A stretch of DNA of 64,000 bases from Myxococcaceae bacterium (GTDB lineage: Bacteria > Myxococcota > Myxococcia > Myxococcales > Myxococcaceae): positions 1 to 64,000 of the forward strand of contig JAFGNZ010000130.1 in the NCBI GenBank assembly GCA_016926755.1. The letters run 5' to 3'. The position numbers and the translations under genes are program-made. This document shows positions 1 through 9,072 of the stretch, piece by piece. Each line of letters begins with the position of its first letter. Position 1 is the stretch's first letter. The notes beneath the pieces are model-generated. The model had not been told where the DNA came from and made no database searches. It was given only the letters and a program-made list of their open reading frames with translations.

Positions 1-1
1 C

Positions 2-445
2 TCGCCGAACGTCTACACCACCAACCGCCCCGAGTACCTCCGGCTCCAGTTCCCGAATGTGACGGGCTGGGGCGCCGTGCTCGACGCCGTGTATGGCTTC
101 CAGAACGTCTACACACGCATCCTCCCCTCGCAGCTACAGCCCCCCGTCCAGTCGATGGGCCTCCAGGCCACCCCGCCCCCGGCCGCGGCTCCCGTGAAGG
201 AGAAACCGCACGACACCGAGTTCCTGGTGAGCGTGCAGGGGCTCACGCTCGACGCGCAGGCGCGCGAAGGGCTCGACAGGACCATCCGAGGCGCGGTGCT
301 CCAGGAGCTGGCCCAGATCGACATGAAGGGCACGCTGCACGTCTCCCCCCTGGGCCCGTTCGCCAAGGCTCACGGGCTCAAGATCCAGCAGGCCAGAACC
401 GCTGGGTTTGCTGTGCAGGCCGATGACGGCAAGAAGCTCCACTAA
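2..445 (+). CDS. hypothetical protein, 5'-truncated by window edge
   Basis: Frame is open upstream of the listed start (reads SPNVYTTNRPEYLRLQFPN...), so the gene probably begins outside the window; the C-terminal half resembles the next ORF. Confidence 0.6.
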   Translation, partial: SPNVYTTNRPEYLRLQFPNVTGWGAVLDAVYGFQNVYTRILPSQLQPPVQSMGLQATPPPAAAPVKEKPHDTEFLVSVQGLTLDAQAREGLDRTIRGAVLQELAQIDMKGTLHVSPLGPFAKAHGLKIQQARTAGFAVQADDGKKLH

Positions 446-470
446 CCGCCACCTGGAAGGAAGCCGCCAC

Positions 471-767
471 ATGAGCAAAGAGCCACGCCACCGGGAAGCG
501 CCTCGTCACGAGGCGCCGCCGGAAGCGCCGCCCGTCGTCACGGAGCCGGCCGAGTTCCGTTTCCTCTTGCTGGGCCTGGCGCTCACTCCGGAAGCGGAGG
601 AGCGCATCGCGCAGGCGATCCGCGGCGCCATCCAGCAACAGCTCGCGGCCCTGGGTCACGAGGGGCGGTTCACCCTGGCCCCCGTGGAGAGTCGTGCCCA
701 GGCGCGCCCGCTGCTCAGTGAATCGAGTCGGGTCTTCGGGATCATCGTCAAAGGCTCACAGACGTAA
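471..767 (+). CDS. hypothetical protein, paralog of the preceding ORF
   Basis: MSKEPRHREAP... start at 471; EFRFLLLGLALTPEAEERIAQAIRGAIQQQLAALGHEGRFTLAPV aligns with EFLVSVQGLTLDAQAREGLDRTIRGAVLQELAQIDMKGTLHVSPL of the upstream ORF. Confidence 0.65.
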   Translation: MSKEPRHREAPRHEAPPEAPPVVTEPAEFRFLLLGLALTPEAEERIAQAIRGAIQQQLAALGHEGRFTLAPVESRAQARPLLSESSRVFGIIVKGSQT

Positions 768-836
768 GGGAGTGGAGCGCATCCATCGCTCCACTCCTGT
801 CCGTAGTCGCAGTGCAACCAAAGGAGAGGTACCCAA

Positions 837-1574
837 ATGGCTGAATTCCCCAACATGTACCCAGTCATGCAGCCGTACCCGCAGATGCCCCAGGGGTGGC
901 CCACGTATCCGCCCCAGTATCAGGTGATGGGAGGGCCGGTCATGGGCACGCGCGGCGCCGGCCCGCAGCAGCAGCAGCTCTCGCCGAGCGAGTTCGGCAA
1001 CATCCCGGGGGGCTTCCAGCCCCAGATGCCCTTCCAGGGCGCCCAGCAGGGCATGCTGGGCCAGCAGCAGGGCGTGCCGGGCATGCAGCCGAGCGAGCTC
1101 GGCAACGTCCCTGGGGGCTTCCAGGCTCAGCTGCCCTTCCAGGGCTTCCAGCAGGGCGTGCCGGGCATGCAGCAGGGCCTGCGGCAGCAAGGCGTGTCTC
1201 TGTCCGAGGCGGACAAGGCGGCGCTGAAGCCCGTGCTGCACATCCTCAAGGAGGGGCGCTCGCTCCTCGCCGCGGGGCAGCTCAGCCCGATTCACACCCA
1301 CCGGCTCCTCGCCGCGTACGCGTACCTGTCCGGCTTCCTCGAGTCCAGGGGGGTGATCGAGGTGGGGACGTTCACGAGGACGATCCCGCAGCCGGAGATC
1401 AGCGGCGCCCCCACGGAGAACGAGCAGTTCGATCAGCTGCTCTACAGCATCGAGGCGCTCGTGTCCGGCACCGAGACCCGGGTCCCTCCTCTCGTCGTCG
1501 CCGTCGGCGCCAGCGTCGCGGGCTCCGCCATCTGGGAAGGGATCAAGTGGGGCTACGGTAAGATCCGGCGCTGA
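837..1574 (+). CDS. hypothetical Q/G/P-rich repeat protein with C-terminal hydrophobic helix
   Basis: Two SEFGNIPGGFQPQMPFQG / SELGNVPGGFQAQLPFQG repeats in the N-terminus; globular C-terminus ending VVAVGASVAGSAIWEGIKWGYGKIRR. Confidence 0.75.
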   Translation: MAEFPNMYPVMQPYPQMPQGWPTYPPQYQVMGGPVMGTRGAGPQQQQLSPSEFGNIPGGFQPQMPFQGAQQGMLGQQQGVPGMQPSELGNVPGGFQAQLPFQGFQQGVPGMQQGLRQQGVSLSEADKAALKPVLHILKEGRSLLAAGQLSPIHTHRLLAAYAYLSGFLESRGVIEVGTFTRTIPQPEISGAPTENEQFDQLLYSIEALVSGTETRVPPLVVAVGASVAGSAIWEGIKWGYGKIRR

Positions 1575-1583
1575 TCTCAGCCC

Positions 1584-1617
1584 AGGGGGCGGGCTCGGGC
1601 CATCCGGCTCGCCCCCT
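1584..1617 (+). terminator. candidate hairpin terminator after the 837-1574 gene
   Basis: AGGGGGCG ... CGCCCCCT perfect 8-bp stem 10 bp after the stop; no clear U-tract. Confidence 0.4.
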
Positions 1618-1796
1618 CCGGGCGTGCAGTCCTCAGAGGAGGAAGAGTTCAGGGAAAACGTAAAGGTTGACTGACACCGGTCTTCCTTGTCCGCGGGGCC
1701 AAGACGCCCAGCGACGCCGAGGCGCATCTGCGGGATACTGCGCGCGGCGGCGGCGGGTGCGGTCCACGCAGGCTCCCTGAAAGTGGAGGAGGTCGC

Positions 1797-2390
1797 ATGA
1801 AGGCTTCCGTTCCGTTTCTCCTCGGTATGTTCCTCGTGGCCGGCGTCGCCCAGGCCGGAGCCGTCAAGCAGCGCAAGCCCTCGGGCCGGGAGCTGGCCGA
1901 GGTGAAGCGGGTGCTCGCGGGTAAGCAGCCCATCGCCAAGAAGACCCTGTACGTGGCGACCCGGAGCACCGGCGCCTTCCTCTTCGCGCCGGTGATGGAC
2001 TTCACCTCGAGCCCTCCGCTCCAGCTCCACCTGATCCAGGACGGGAAGATCCTCCTCACGCTCTCGCCCTCTCCCGCGGACAAGCTGTGGCCGGTCCTCC
2101 GGTTCGAGGGCGTCACGTTCAAGGACGTGAACGACGACGGCTTCGAGGACGTGGTGACCCTGACCCGGTACATGCCCGTGACGGGGCCCAAGGCGGATCA
2201 GGTCTTCAACCAGGCCGCCCTGTACCTGGGGCGCGAGGGGAAGTCCTTCCAGCTGGTGAGCGGAGAGCTCCACGACACGCTCAACCAGACGCCTCCTTCC
2301 TCCATGGGAGAGGTGATGAAGCGGCTGAAGCAGCTGGATCTCCAGAAGCTCTCCGCCCCCGCGCGGGTCAGCTCCGGCCACAAGCCCTAG
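1797..2390 (+). CDS. secreted hypothetical protein
   Basis: N-terminal signal peptide MKASVPFLLGMFLVAGVAQAG; DVNDDGFEDVV segment resembles FG-GAP/VCBS-type Ca-binding loops. Confidence 0.8.
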   Translation: MKASVPFLLGMFLVAGVAQAGAVKQRKPSGRELAEVKRVLAGKQPIAKKTLYVATRSTGAFLFAPVMDFTSSPPLQLHLIQDGKILLTLSPSPADKLWPVLRFEGVTFKDVNDDGFEDVVTLTRYMPVTGPKADQVFNQAALYLGREGKSFQLVSGELHDTLNQTPPSSMGEVMKRLKQLDLQKLSAPARVSSGHKP

Positions 2391-2560
2391 GCTTTCATTC
2401 CAGCCCGCCCCAAAGTCTACGCTCCTATTGCTTCATTCCTGTCTCGCTTTGGACTTGGAGTGAAAGACAGACGTGTCTGAGTGCGTAGGCAAAAACCCAC
2501 GTAACACCGCGAGAGAAAAGAGGCCATCATCCCCAGAGAGTGAGTCTCGGGAGGTGAGCA

Positions 2561-4261
2561 ATGCACCTGACTCCGCTGGGTGGCCGCGGTGATGTCTCCG
2601 AGAGAAGCACTGCCTCGCGGAGGAGGTGGCGTGTCTGGGCAGCGCTGGTGCTCGCCTTGTCGGGCTGCCAGGGCGCGGGCACTGATCCGGATGGCGGGCT
2701 GGATCCCAACGGGAACGCCTCAGGCGATCCCTCGATCCCCCCACAGCTCATCCGCCGGCTCAACCAGACGGAGTACTGGAACACGATCCGGGAGCTGCTG
2801 GGGCCCGGCGCCACCACCGCGCAGGTGCTGCCGGCGGACGATCAGGTGGGCGGCTACGACAACAACGCCCAGGTGCTGGGCATCAGCCCGGTGCTGCTCG
2901 AGAAGTACGCGCTGGCGGCAGAGGAGCTGGTGACGTCGACGCTGGCGCCCACGAACGCCCAAGGGCGCGCGCGGCTGCTCACGTGCGACTTCTCCGGCGC
3001 GAACGAGGAGCCGTGCGCGCGGCAGATCCTCGCGAGCTTCGGGCGCAGGGCGTGGCGCCGGCTGGTGGTGCCCGAGGAGGTGAGCCGGCTGCTGGCGCTG
3101 GTGAAGGCGAGCCGCTCGGCCGGAGACGCCTTCGAGGTGGCGCTGGGGGTGGGGCTGCAGGCCATCCTCACCTCGCCGCGCTTCCTCTTCCGCGTGGAGC
3201 TGGACCCGGTGCCTGGGGCGCCCTCCGCGCACGCGCTCGACGACTTCGAGCTGGCCACGCGGCTGTCCTACTTCCTGTGGAGCACCACGCCGGACGAGGA
3301 GCTGCTGGCGGCGGCGGAGATCGGCACGCTGCGACAGGCGGCGGAGCTGGAGCGCCAGGTGCGGCGGATGCTGGCGGATCCGCGAGCGCAGGCGCTGGTG
3401 GACAACTTCGCCGGCCAGTGGCTGCGCACGCGGCAGCTCGCCCTGGCGCAGCCCTCCCCCACCCTCTTCCCCACGTATGCGAGCCGCCAGCTCGCGCAGG
3501 CCATGGCCACGGAGACGGCGATGGTCTTCGCCGAGCTGCTGCAGGCCGATCGCAGCATCCTGGATCTGGTGGACGCGGACTTCACGTACGTGAACGCCTC
3601 GCTGGCGGCGCACTATGGCCTGCCGGGCAGCTTCGATCCGAGCCGCTTCACGCGGGTGGCGCTGCCGCCCGAGAGCCAGCGCCGCGGCGTCCTCACCCAC
3701 GGCAGCATCCTCACCCTGAACGCGACGCCCACACGCAACTCGACGGTGAAGCGCGGCAAGTGGGTGCTGAGCCGGCTGCTGTGCGACGAGCCGCCGCCTC
3801 CACCGCCGAGCGTGCCGCAGCTGTCCTCGGGCCCGACGACGGGCTCGCTGCGCCAGCGCATGGAGCAGCACGTGAGCAACCCGGTGTGCGCCGCCTGCCA
3901 CCAGAAGATGGATCCCATCGGCTTCGCGCTGGAGCACTACGACGCCATCGGCGCCTGGCGCGCGAAGGATGGCGAGTACACGATCGACGCGCGCGGCACG
4001 CTGCCGGACGGCCGCTCCTTCGACGGGGCGCTGGAGCTGGCCGGCACGCTCAAGGAGGATCCGGCGCTGCCCGCCTGCCTGGTGCGGCACCTCTTCACCT
4101 ATGCGCTGGGCCGGGAGCCCGAGGCCGCTGATCAGGAGGCCCTGGCGCAGCTCACGCAGTCCTTCCAATCACGTGGCCACCGGATGCGGGAGCTGCTGGT
4201 GCAGGTGGCGCTCAGCCCCTCCTTCCGGATGCGCCGCGCTCAGCAGGAGGCTCACCAATGA
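2561..4261 (+). CDS. DUF1592/DUF1588/DUF1585-type c-type cytochrome-like protein
   Basis: LIRRLNQTEYWNTIRELLG (DUF1587-like), RLSYFLWSTTPDEELL, ATPTRNSTVKRGKWVL, CAACHQKMDPIGFALEHYDAIGAWR (single CxxCH). Confidence 0.9.
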   Translation: MHLTPLGGRGDVSERSTASRRRWRVWAALVLALSGCQGAGTDPDGGLDPNGNASGDPSIPPQLIRRLNQTEYWNTIRELLGPGATTAQVLPADDQVGGYDNNAQVLGISPVLLEKYALAAEELVTSTLAPTNAQGRARLLTCDFSGANEEPCARQILASFGRRAWRRLVVPEEVSRLLALVKASRSAGDAFEVALGVGLQAILTSPRFLFRVELDPVPGAPSAHALDDFELATRLSYFLWSTTPDEELLAAAEIGTLRQAAELERQVRRMLADPRAQALVDNFAGQWLRTRQLALAQPSPTLFPTYASRQLAQAMATETAMVFAELLQADRSILDLVDADFTYVNASLAAHYGLPGSFDPSRFTRVALPPESQRRGVLTHGSILTLNATPTRNSTVKRGKWVLSRLLCDEPPPPPPSVPQLSSGPTTGSLRQRMEQHVSNPVCAACHQKMDPIGFALEHYDAIGAWRAKDGEYTIDARGTLPDGRSFDGALELAGTLKEDPALPACLVRHLFTYALGREPEAADQEALAQLTQSFQSRGHRMRELLVQVALSPSFRMRRAQQEAHQ

Positions 4262-5604
4262 GAAGGCCCTGGGAGCTGTCTCGGCGCACCTTCCTGCGGG
4301 GGACCGGCACGCTGCTGGCGCTCCCCATGTTGGAGGCCATGGCGCCCTCGGTGGCGAGGGCGCAGGTGGGGAGCGTGCCGCCGGCGCGGCGGCTGGTGAC
4401 GTTCTTCGTCCCCAATGGCATGTACATGCCAGAGTGGTACCCCGCGGCGAGCGGCGAGGGCTACACGCCGGGCCCGCTGCTATCGCCGCTGGCGGCGCTC
4501 CAGAGCGAGCTCCTGGTGCTCTCGGGCCTGGGCAACAAGCCGTGCAACACCTCCAACGTGGATGTCGGGCACGTGGCCTCCACCTCCGGCTTCCTCACCT
4601 CCTCGGCGGTGTGGGACGGGCCGCTGCGCAACGGCATCTCGGTGGATCAGGTGGCCGCGGGCCAGCTCAAGCAGTACACGCGGTTCCCCTCGCTGGAGCT
4701 CGGGACGAAGAGCGGCACCTCGTACGTGCTGCACAACAACATCTCCTGGAGCGGCAACTCCACGCCCATGCCCAAGGAGACGCGGCCGGACATCCTCTTC
4801 GACCGGCTGTTCGAGGGGATGAACCCGAACGAGAACGCCCAGGTGGCCGAGGCCCGCCGCCGCCGGCGCCTGAGCGTCCTCGACTACGTGAAGGAGGACT
4901 CCACGCAGCTCCAGCAGAAGCTCGGGCGGGAGGATCAGCTGCGGATGGAGGAGTACCTGACGGGCGTTCGCGAGCTGGAGCTGCGCGTGCAGCAGACGCG
5001 GATGCTCCAGTGCAGCGCGGGAGCGAGGCCGGTGCAGCCGGTGGACGTGCGCCAGCAGGTGCGGCTGTTGCTGGACATGATGGTGCTGGCGTTCCAGTGC
5101 GATCTGACGCGCGTGGCCACCTTCATGTACGGGGAGGCGGTGGACGAGTCGAGCTACGACTTCCTCTCGGTCCCGGACGGCAATCGGTCAGTCCCGGTGA
5201 GCCAGGGCCATCACACGCTGAGCCATGACATCTCGCCGGGCGGCCTGAGCCAGCGCATGTACAGCGCGATCTGCAAGTGGGAGGTGGAGCAGTTCGCCTA
5301 CCTGCTGTCGAAGATGAAGGCGGTGCAGGAGCCGGACGGCACGCTGCTGGACAACTCGGTGGTGCTGTTCGGGAGCGGGATCGGCGAGTCCAACCTCCAC
5401 GACTCGTGGAACCTGCCGCTGGTGCTCGCGGGGCGTGGGGGCGGGAAGCTCCGGCCTGGGCGCCACCTCATCTACAAGGACTACAACAGCCTGACGCCAG
5501 GGGTCCCCATCGCGAAGCTGTTCGTGTCCATGCTCAACACGGTGGGGGTGAACACCACGAAGTTCGGCGTGGACGGAGATGGCCCGCTGCCGAACCTCAC
5601 TTGA
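4258..5604 (+). CDS. DUF1552 domain protein, Tat-like signal
   Basis: SRRTFLRGTGTLLALPMLEAMAP leader, VTFFVPNGMYMPEWYP, overlaps the upstream DUF1592-type gene by 4 bp; this pairing is typical. Confidence 0.9.
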   Translation: MRRPWELSRRTFLRGTGTLLALPMLEAMAPSVARAQVGSVPPARRLVTFFVPNGMYMPEWYPAASGEGYTPGPLLSPLAALQSELLVLSGLGNKPCNTSNVDVGHVASTSGFLTSSAVWDGPLRNGISVDQVAAGQLKQYTRFPSLELGTKSGTSYVLHNNISWSGNSTPMPKETRPDILFDRLFEGMNPNENAQVAEARRRRRLSVLDYVKEDSTQLQQKLGREDQLRMEEYLTGVRELELRVQQTRMLQCSAGARPVQPVDVRQQVRLLLDMMVLAFQCDLTRVATFMYGEAVDESSYDFLSVPDGNRSVPVSQGHHTLSHDISPGGLSQRMYSAICKWEVEQFAYLLSKMKAVQEPDGTLLDNSVVLFGSGIGESNLHDSWNLPLVLAGRGGGKLRPGRHLIYKDYNSLTPGVPIAKLFVSMLNTVGVNTTKFGVDGDGPLPNLT

Positions 5605-6811
5605 TGCGAGGGCGCTCTTTCAGCTCCAGGCGCCCGGCCTGCGCGTCCAGCTTCACCTCGAAGCGCGCCAGGAAGCCGAGTCCGAGCAACCCGTCCACAT
5701 CCTGCGGGAGCGTGGAGGAGACGCCCACCTCGAGGTTCTCCACCCGCGCGCCCTGGAGCTCGAGGCTCCGCAGCGTCGCGAGACGAACCGTGATGGGCCC
5801 ATCCCCCGTCCGCAGCGAGTGGCTCCGGGCGTCCGTGAGGTTCAGCCCGAGCTTGTCCGCGAACGCCTGCGAGAGCGTCACCTTCGTCGCCAGGGTGTCC
5901 AGGAGGAACCGGCCGCGCTCCTTCCCCTCCACCCGCGGCTCCACCCACCTGGGGCCCTCCTTGGCGACGGAGACCACCGCCTGGCCCCGCCCACCTGTGT
6001 CGCACTGGCCCTCGTGCGCCAGCTGCTCCGCGCGCTCCATCGTCAGGGTCCGCACCCTCTCCTCCGGGTTGGCCTGGAGGTGCTGGAGGAGGACGAGCAG
6101 CGCCTCACAGGGCTTGTGGAGCCGCTCATAGGCGCTGGCGAGCTGGCGGGTCAGCTGGAGCTCGCGCGGTTGAAGATCGAAGGCCTGCTGGAAGTCGGCC
6201 AGGGCCTTCTGGGACTCCCCACCGGCCTCATGGGCCAGGGCTCGCCAGACCCAGTAATTGATGTTGTGCGGAGCGTCCTCGAGGAGCTCCGTGGCGTCCC
6301 GCGCGGCCCGCTCGAAGTCGGCCAGCCGCGTGTGCACCGAGTAGGTGATCTGCCGCACCTGGGCGGACTTCCCGCATCGGGCGATGAAGCTGTCCGCGGA
6401 CTCGCTGGCGCCCTGGAGATTGCCGGCGGAGAAGATGGCCTGGATGTACGCCACCGCAGGGTCCTGGTCGCAGGGCTGGTGCTCGTGCTGCCAGCGCAGC
6501 CGGGTGATGCGCTCGGCCTGCGAGCCGTAGTTGAAGGGCGGCGGTTCCTTCTTCACCGCCTCGCCTCCCGAGCCGAGCTGCGTCACCAGCACGGCGGCGC
6601 CGCCTACGAGGCCCACGACGCCGAGCGCGAGGAGCACCCGCTGGCGCAGCCGCTTCCCGCGCCCGTAGCGGGCGAGGCATTCCTGGCAGCGATCCAGCCC
6701 GCCCTCGAAGGTGGCGCAGGCGACGCAGAGGGGCCGTTGGCATCGACCACACTGGGTGGTCGCCTGCTCCTGTGGGTGCTGATAACACCGTGAAGACGTC
6801 ATGGCGGGCAT
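5597..6811 (-). CDS. zinc-finger (B-box-like)/TM/TPR/retropepsin-like aspartic protease protein
   Basis: N-term CYQHPQEQATTQCGRCQRPLCVACATFEGGLDRCQEC, TM helix, TPR-like middle, C-term GRFLLDTLATKVTLSQAFADKLGL...VDGLLGLGFLARFEVKLD. Confidence 0.8.
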   Translation of the reverse strand: MPAMTSSRCYQHPQEQATTQCGRCQRPLCVACATFEGGLDRCQECLARYGRGKRLRQRVLLALGVVGLVGGAAVLVTQLGSGGEAVKKEPPPFNYGSQAERITRLRWQHEHQPCDQDPAVAYIQAIFSAGNLQGASESADSFIARCGKSAQVRQITYSVHTRLADFERAARDATELLEDAPHNINYWVWRALAHEAGGESQKALADFQQAFDLQPRELQLTRQLASAYERLHKPCEALLVLLQHLQANPEERVRTLTMERAEQLAHEGQCDTGGRGQAVVSVAKEGPRWVEPRVEGKERGRFLLDTLATKVTLSQAFADKLGLNLTDARSHSLRTGDGPITVRLATLRSLELQGARVENLEVGVSSTLPQDVDGLLGLGFLARFEVKLDAQAGRLELKERPRIK

Positions 6812-7101
6812 CTACCGCAGGCAGGCGCGGAGGGTCAAACGGGCCTCTCCTCCCCTGGGAACAGCTGCCCCCCTGCTCTTGGAGGCCGAAGCCTCCCGTG
6901 CCTATTGCCTCTCGAGCTGCCGGTCTCAGGCATACAACTGCCCCAGCAGATCCGAGGTGCACGCGCCAGACACCCGCTCGAAGGCCTCAGGAGAGAGCGC
7001 CTCAAGGCGCTGGCGCAGGAAGGTCGGATGAGCCAACACATACGCTCCAGCGGAGAACCGGCGTAGCCTTGACCCGCAGCACCTCGCTTGATTGAAATGA
7101 C

Positions 7102-8016
7102 GTGGCCATGCATTCGCGAACTTGCAGTGCGCTCCTGCTTCTGCTCCTGCTCTCAGCCTGCGCGACGATGGATCCGAGCCCGGAAGCACTGGAGGCCCCG
7201 AGCCCGAGACTCGCCAACCTTCAGCGGGCGGCGCTCTACCCCTGGACGGATGATGGGCAGTGCGTGGTGCGCGAAGCCTCCAACGAGTGGCCTGTTCTGG
7301 CGGAGAGATGCCTTTACGCGCTAGACCGCGACAGGGTGAGGTTTCGGGATGTCACCAAGAGATGCGCAGTTGCCTACGCGGACGCAGCAGCTCCCGCAGC
7401 CGTGGCCCTCTGTATCTTTGCCGCCCCCGAGATCGTCGTCGGTGCAGTGGTTGTTATTGGCGCGGTGGTGGTGGCAGCCGCGATCCAAGAGGGGATTGAT
7501 GCTTATCAACGCCACGCATCCCGCGAGCGTGCGAAGCTCAAGACGCAACCGACACCCGCCAAGGAACCGTTAGCGAACCAAACACCGAAGCCAAAGGGGT
7601 CGCCCACTGGAGACATCTTCCCACTACCAACTGACTCCCCTACGGACCGCTTGAAATGCGAGCCCATCCCGGTACCCCGCGCGTCCAAGGATGATCCGCA
7701 TAACGAGTGCGCCGACACGTTTCCGCCCAACCGGTATCCCGGCATGGACGTGAGCGTGGGAGGAATACGCTTCGATGCGCTGCAAGTCGGTGTGCGCGTG
7801 CTGTGGGAGATCAAGACCCATCAATTTGATAAATACAACTCCTTCGTCCAGGAGATGGAGATCAAGAAGGAACTCAAGCAAATTCAAAAGGAGCGAGCCA
7901 TCGCAGTGGCATGTGGATATGACTTCATCATTGGGGTGAGCACCCAAGCGCACAAAGAAGCACTGCTCGACCAGGATCGTACTCTCAATATCGTCGTCAC
8001 GGGATGCACACGATGA
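7102..8016 (+). CDS. lipoprotein with C-terminal nuclease-like (DUF6310-like) domain; candidate lipoprotein toxin
   Basis: Lipobox LLLLSAC; hydrophobic hairpin ALCIFAAPEIVVGAVVVIGAVVVAAAI; C-term DALQVGVRVLWEIKTHQF ... (D-x(n)-EIK, PD-(D/E)XK-like). Confidence 0.75.
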   Translation: MAMHSRTCSALLLLLLLSACATMDPSPEALEAPSPRLANLQRAALYPWTDDGQCVVREASNEWPVLAERCLYALDRDRVRFRDVTKRCAVAYADAAAPAAVALCIFAAPEIVVGAVVVIGAVVVAAAIQEGIDAYQRHASRERAKLKTQPTPAKEPLANQTPKPKGSPTGDIFPLPTDSPTDRLKCEPIPVPRASKDDPHNECADTFPPNRYPGMDVSVGGIRFDALQVGVRVLWEIKTHQFDKYNSFVQEMEIKKELKQIQKERAIAVACGYDFIIGVSTQAHKEALLDQDRTLNIVVTGCTR

Positions 8017-8771
8017 CCAAGCAAAGAACCCTCAAGCTTATCGTCTACGCACCTGCGCTCGTGGGCAAAGACGGTCGCACGGTCGACGTCATCCATGGAA
8101 TGGAAAAGGCGCTCCCCGGCTTGCGGCTGAAGTGGCGGCTCTCAGACAGCGGGCGCCCCATCCCATTGCCGCAGCGTGACGCATGGCTCGTAGAAAACAT
8201 TGAGGACGGGGAATTTCCTATTGTGTGCAACGGGGACACAAGTTACCCCGTGACAGTTTTTGGAAGGGAAAGTTCGGGACTCTTCAGCCCAGGCGGTCAG
8301 CCCCAGTTTGAAGTCCACGCGAAAATGCCACTGGACGAGCCTGTGATCGCGGCAGCGGCGGCTGTGCTTGAAGCCGTGGCGGAGGGCGCACGCGCGTTCT
8401 GGGGGAGTGCAACGCCGGACGCCGCTGCGGTGGATATCGCGTATCAGACAGCCCCCACGCTGCAAGGGCCGCCGTCTCCACGCCGGGGGCTGCCTGCCCT
8501 GAAACTCTTCCAGCACATTCGCTCACCCGAGATTCCTTATTACCTCGGGTGGCTGAACTATTGGTCTGCCCCTGCCGCGAAAGCCATCGGGTTCCCGGAC
8601 CCGACCCGCGATGGCGAGCTGCTCACGCGGGCGCGGCGCACGGCGTCGGGCTGGTGGGTGGTGCAGCTCACGGAGGCGCCGCTCGATCTCGACAACCCCG
8701 CCCACCTGGGCGCGCTGAAGCGGGCCTACGAGCGCTTCCCGGAGATCGGCGGGCGCGTCACTCCGGGCTGA
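8013..8771 (+). CDS. DUF5953 / Imm52-like protein, candidate immunity protein
   Basis: ATGA overlap with the upstream lipoprotein stop; ITVYAPxLVGKD...HGMExALPGLRL family; paralog at 9059-9823. Confidence 0.75.
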   Translation: MTKQRTLKLIVYAPALVGKDGRTVDVIHGMEKALPGLRLKWRLSDSGRPIPLPQRDAWLVENIEDGEFPIVCNGDTSYPVTVFGRESSGLFSPGGQPQFEVHAKMPLDEPVIAAAAAVLEAVAEGARAFWGSATPDAAAVDIAYQTAPTLQGPPSPRRGLPALKLFQHIRSPEIPYYLGWLNYWSAPAAKAIGFPDPTRDGELLTRARRTASGWWVVQLTEAPLDLDNPAHLGALKRAYERFPEIGGRVTPG

Positions 8772-8883
8772 AGGAGTGGAGACGATCTTCAGGAATGTTG
8801 ACGCGGAGCGAGATCCTGAAAGTCCTCGCAACGGAGATGAAGCGCTATAGCGTCCCGATGAACTTCACCCCCTGGAGAGGGCG

Positions 8884-9072
8884 ATGAACGAGGATCGTTC
8901 CTGGGAGGGCAACTGGAAGGTTCGTCTGTATGAGCGGGTCCGCGAGCGCGGTGACACGTCGCTCACCGCCTTTGCCGAGGCGCGCCCCACCGCCTCTCTG
9001 GTTACGCTGGCCAGATCAAGGAGGCACTGGAACGTATCGGTGCCACGGGGGGTGAAGTTCAGGGAGGTGTAG
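8884..9072 (+). pseudogene. short ORF, probable 5' remnant of a larger gene
   Basis: MNEDRSWEGNWKVRLYERVRERGDTSLTAFAEARPTASLVTLA looks like an ordinary N-terminus that then runs into the 3' end of the opposite-strand gene. Confidence 0.35.

Noticed and set aside
756-2381. 541-aa minus-strand ORF
   Set aside because: Antisense across two plausible plus-strand genes and their intergenic hairpin; no domain.
6926-7189. Minus-strand ORF ending AHPTFLRQRLEALSPEAFERVSGACTSDLLGQLYA
   Set aside because: The tail looks protein-like and may be a gene remnant, but it is too short and overlaps the lipoprotein start; not called.
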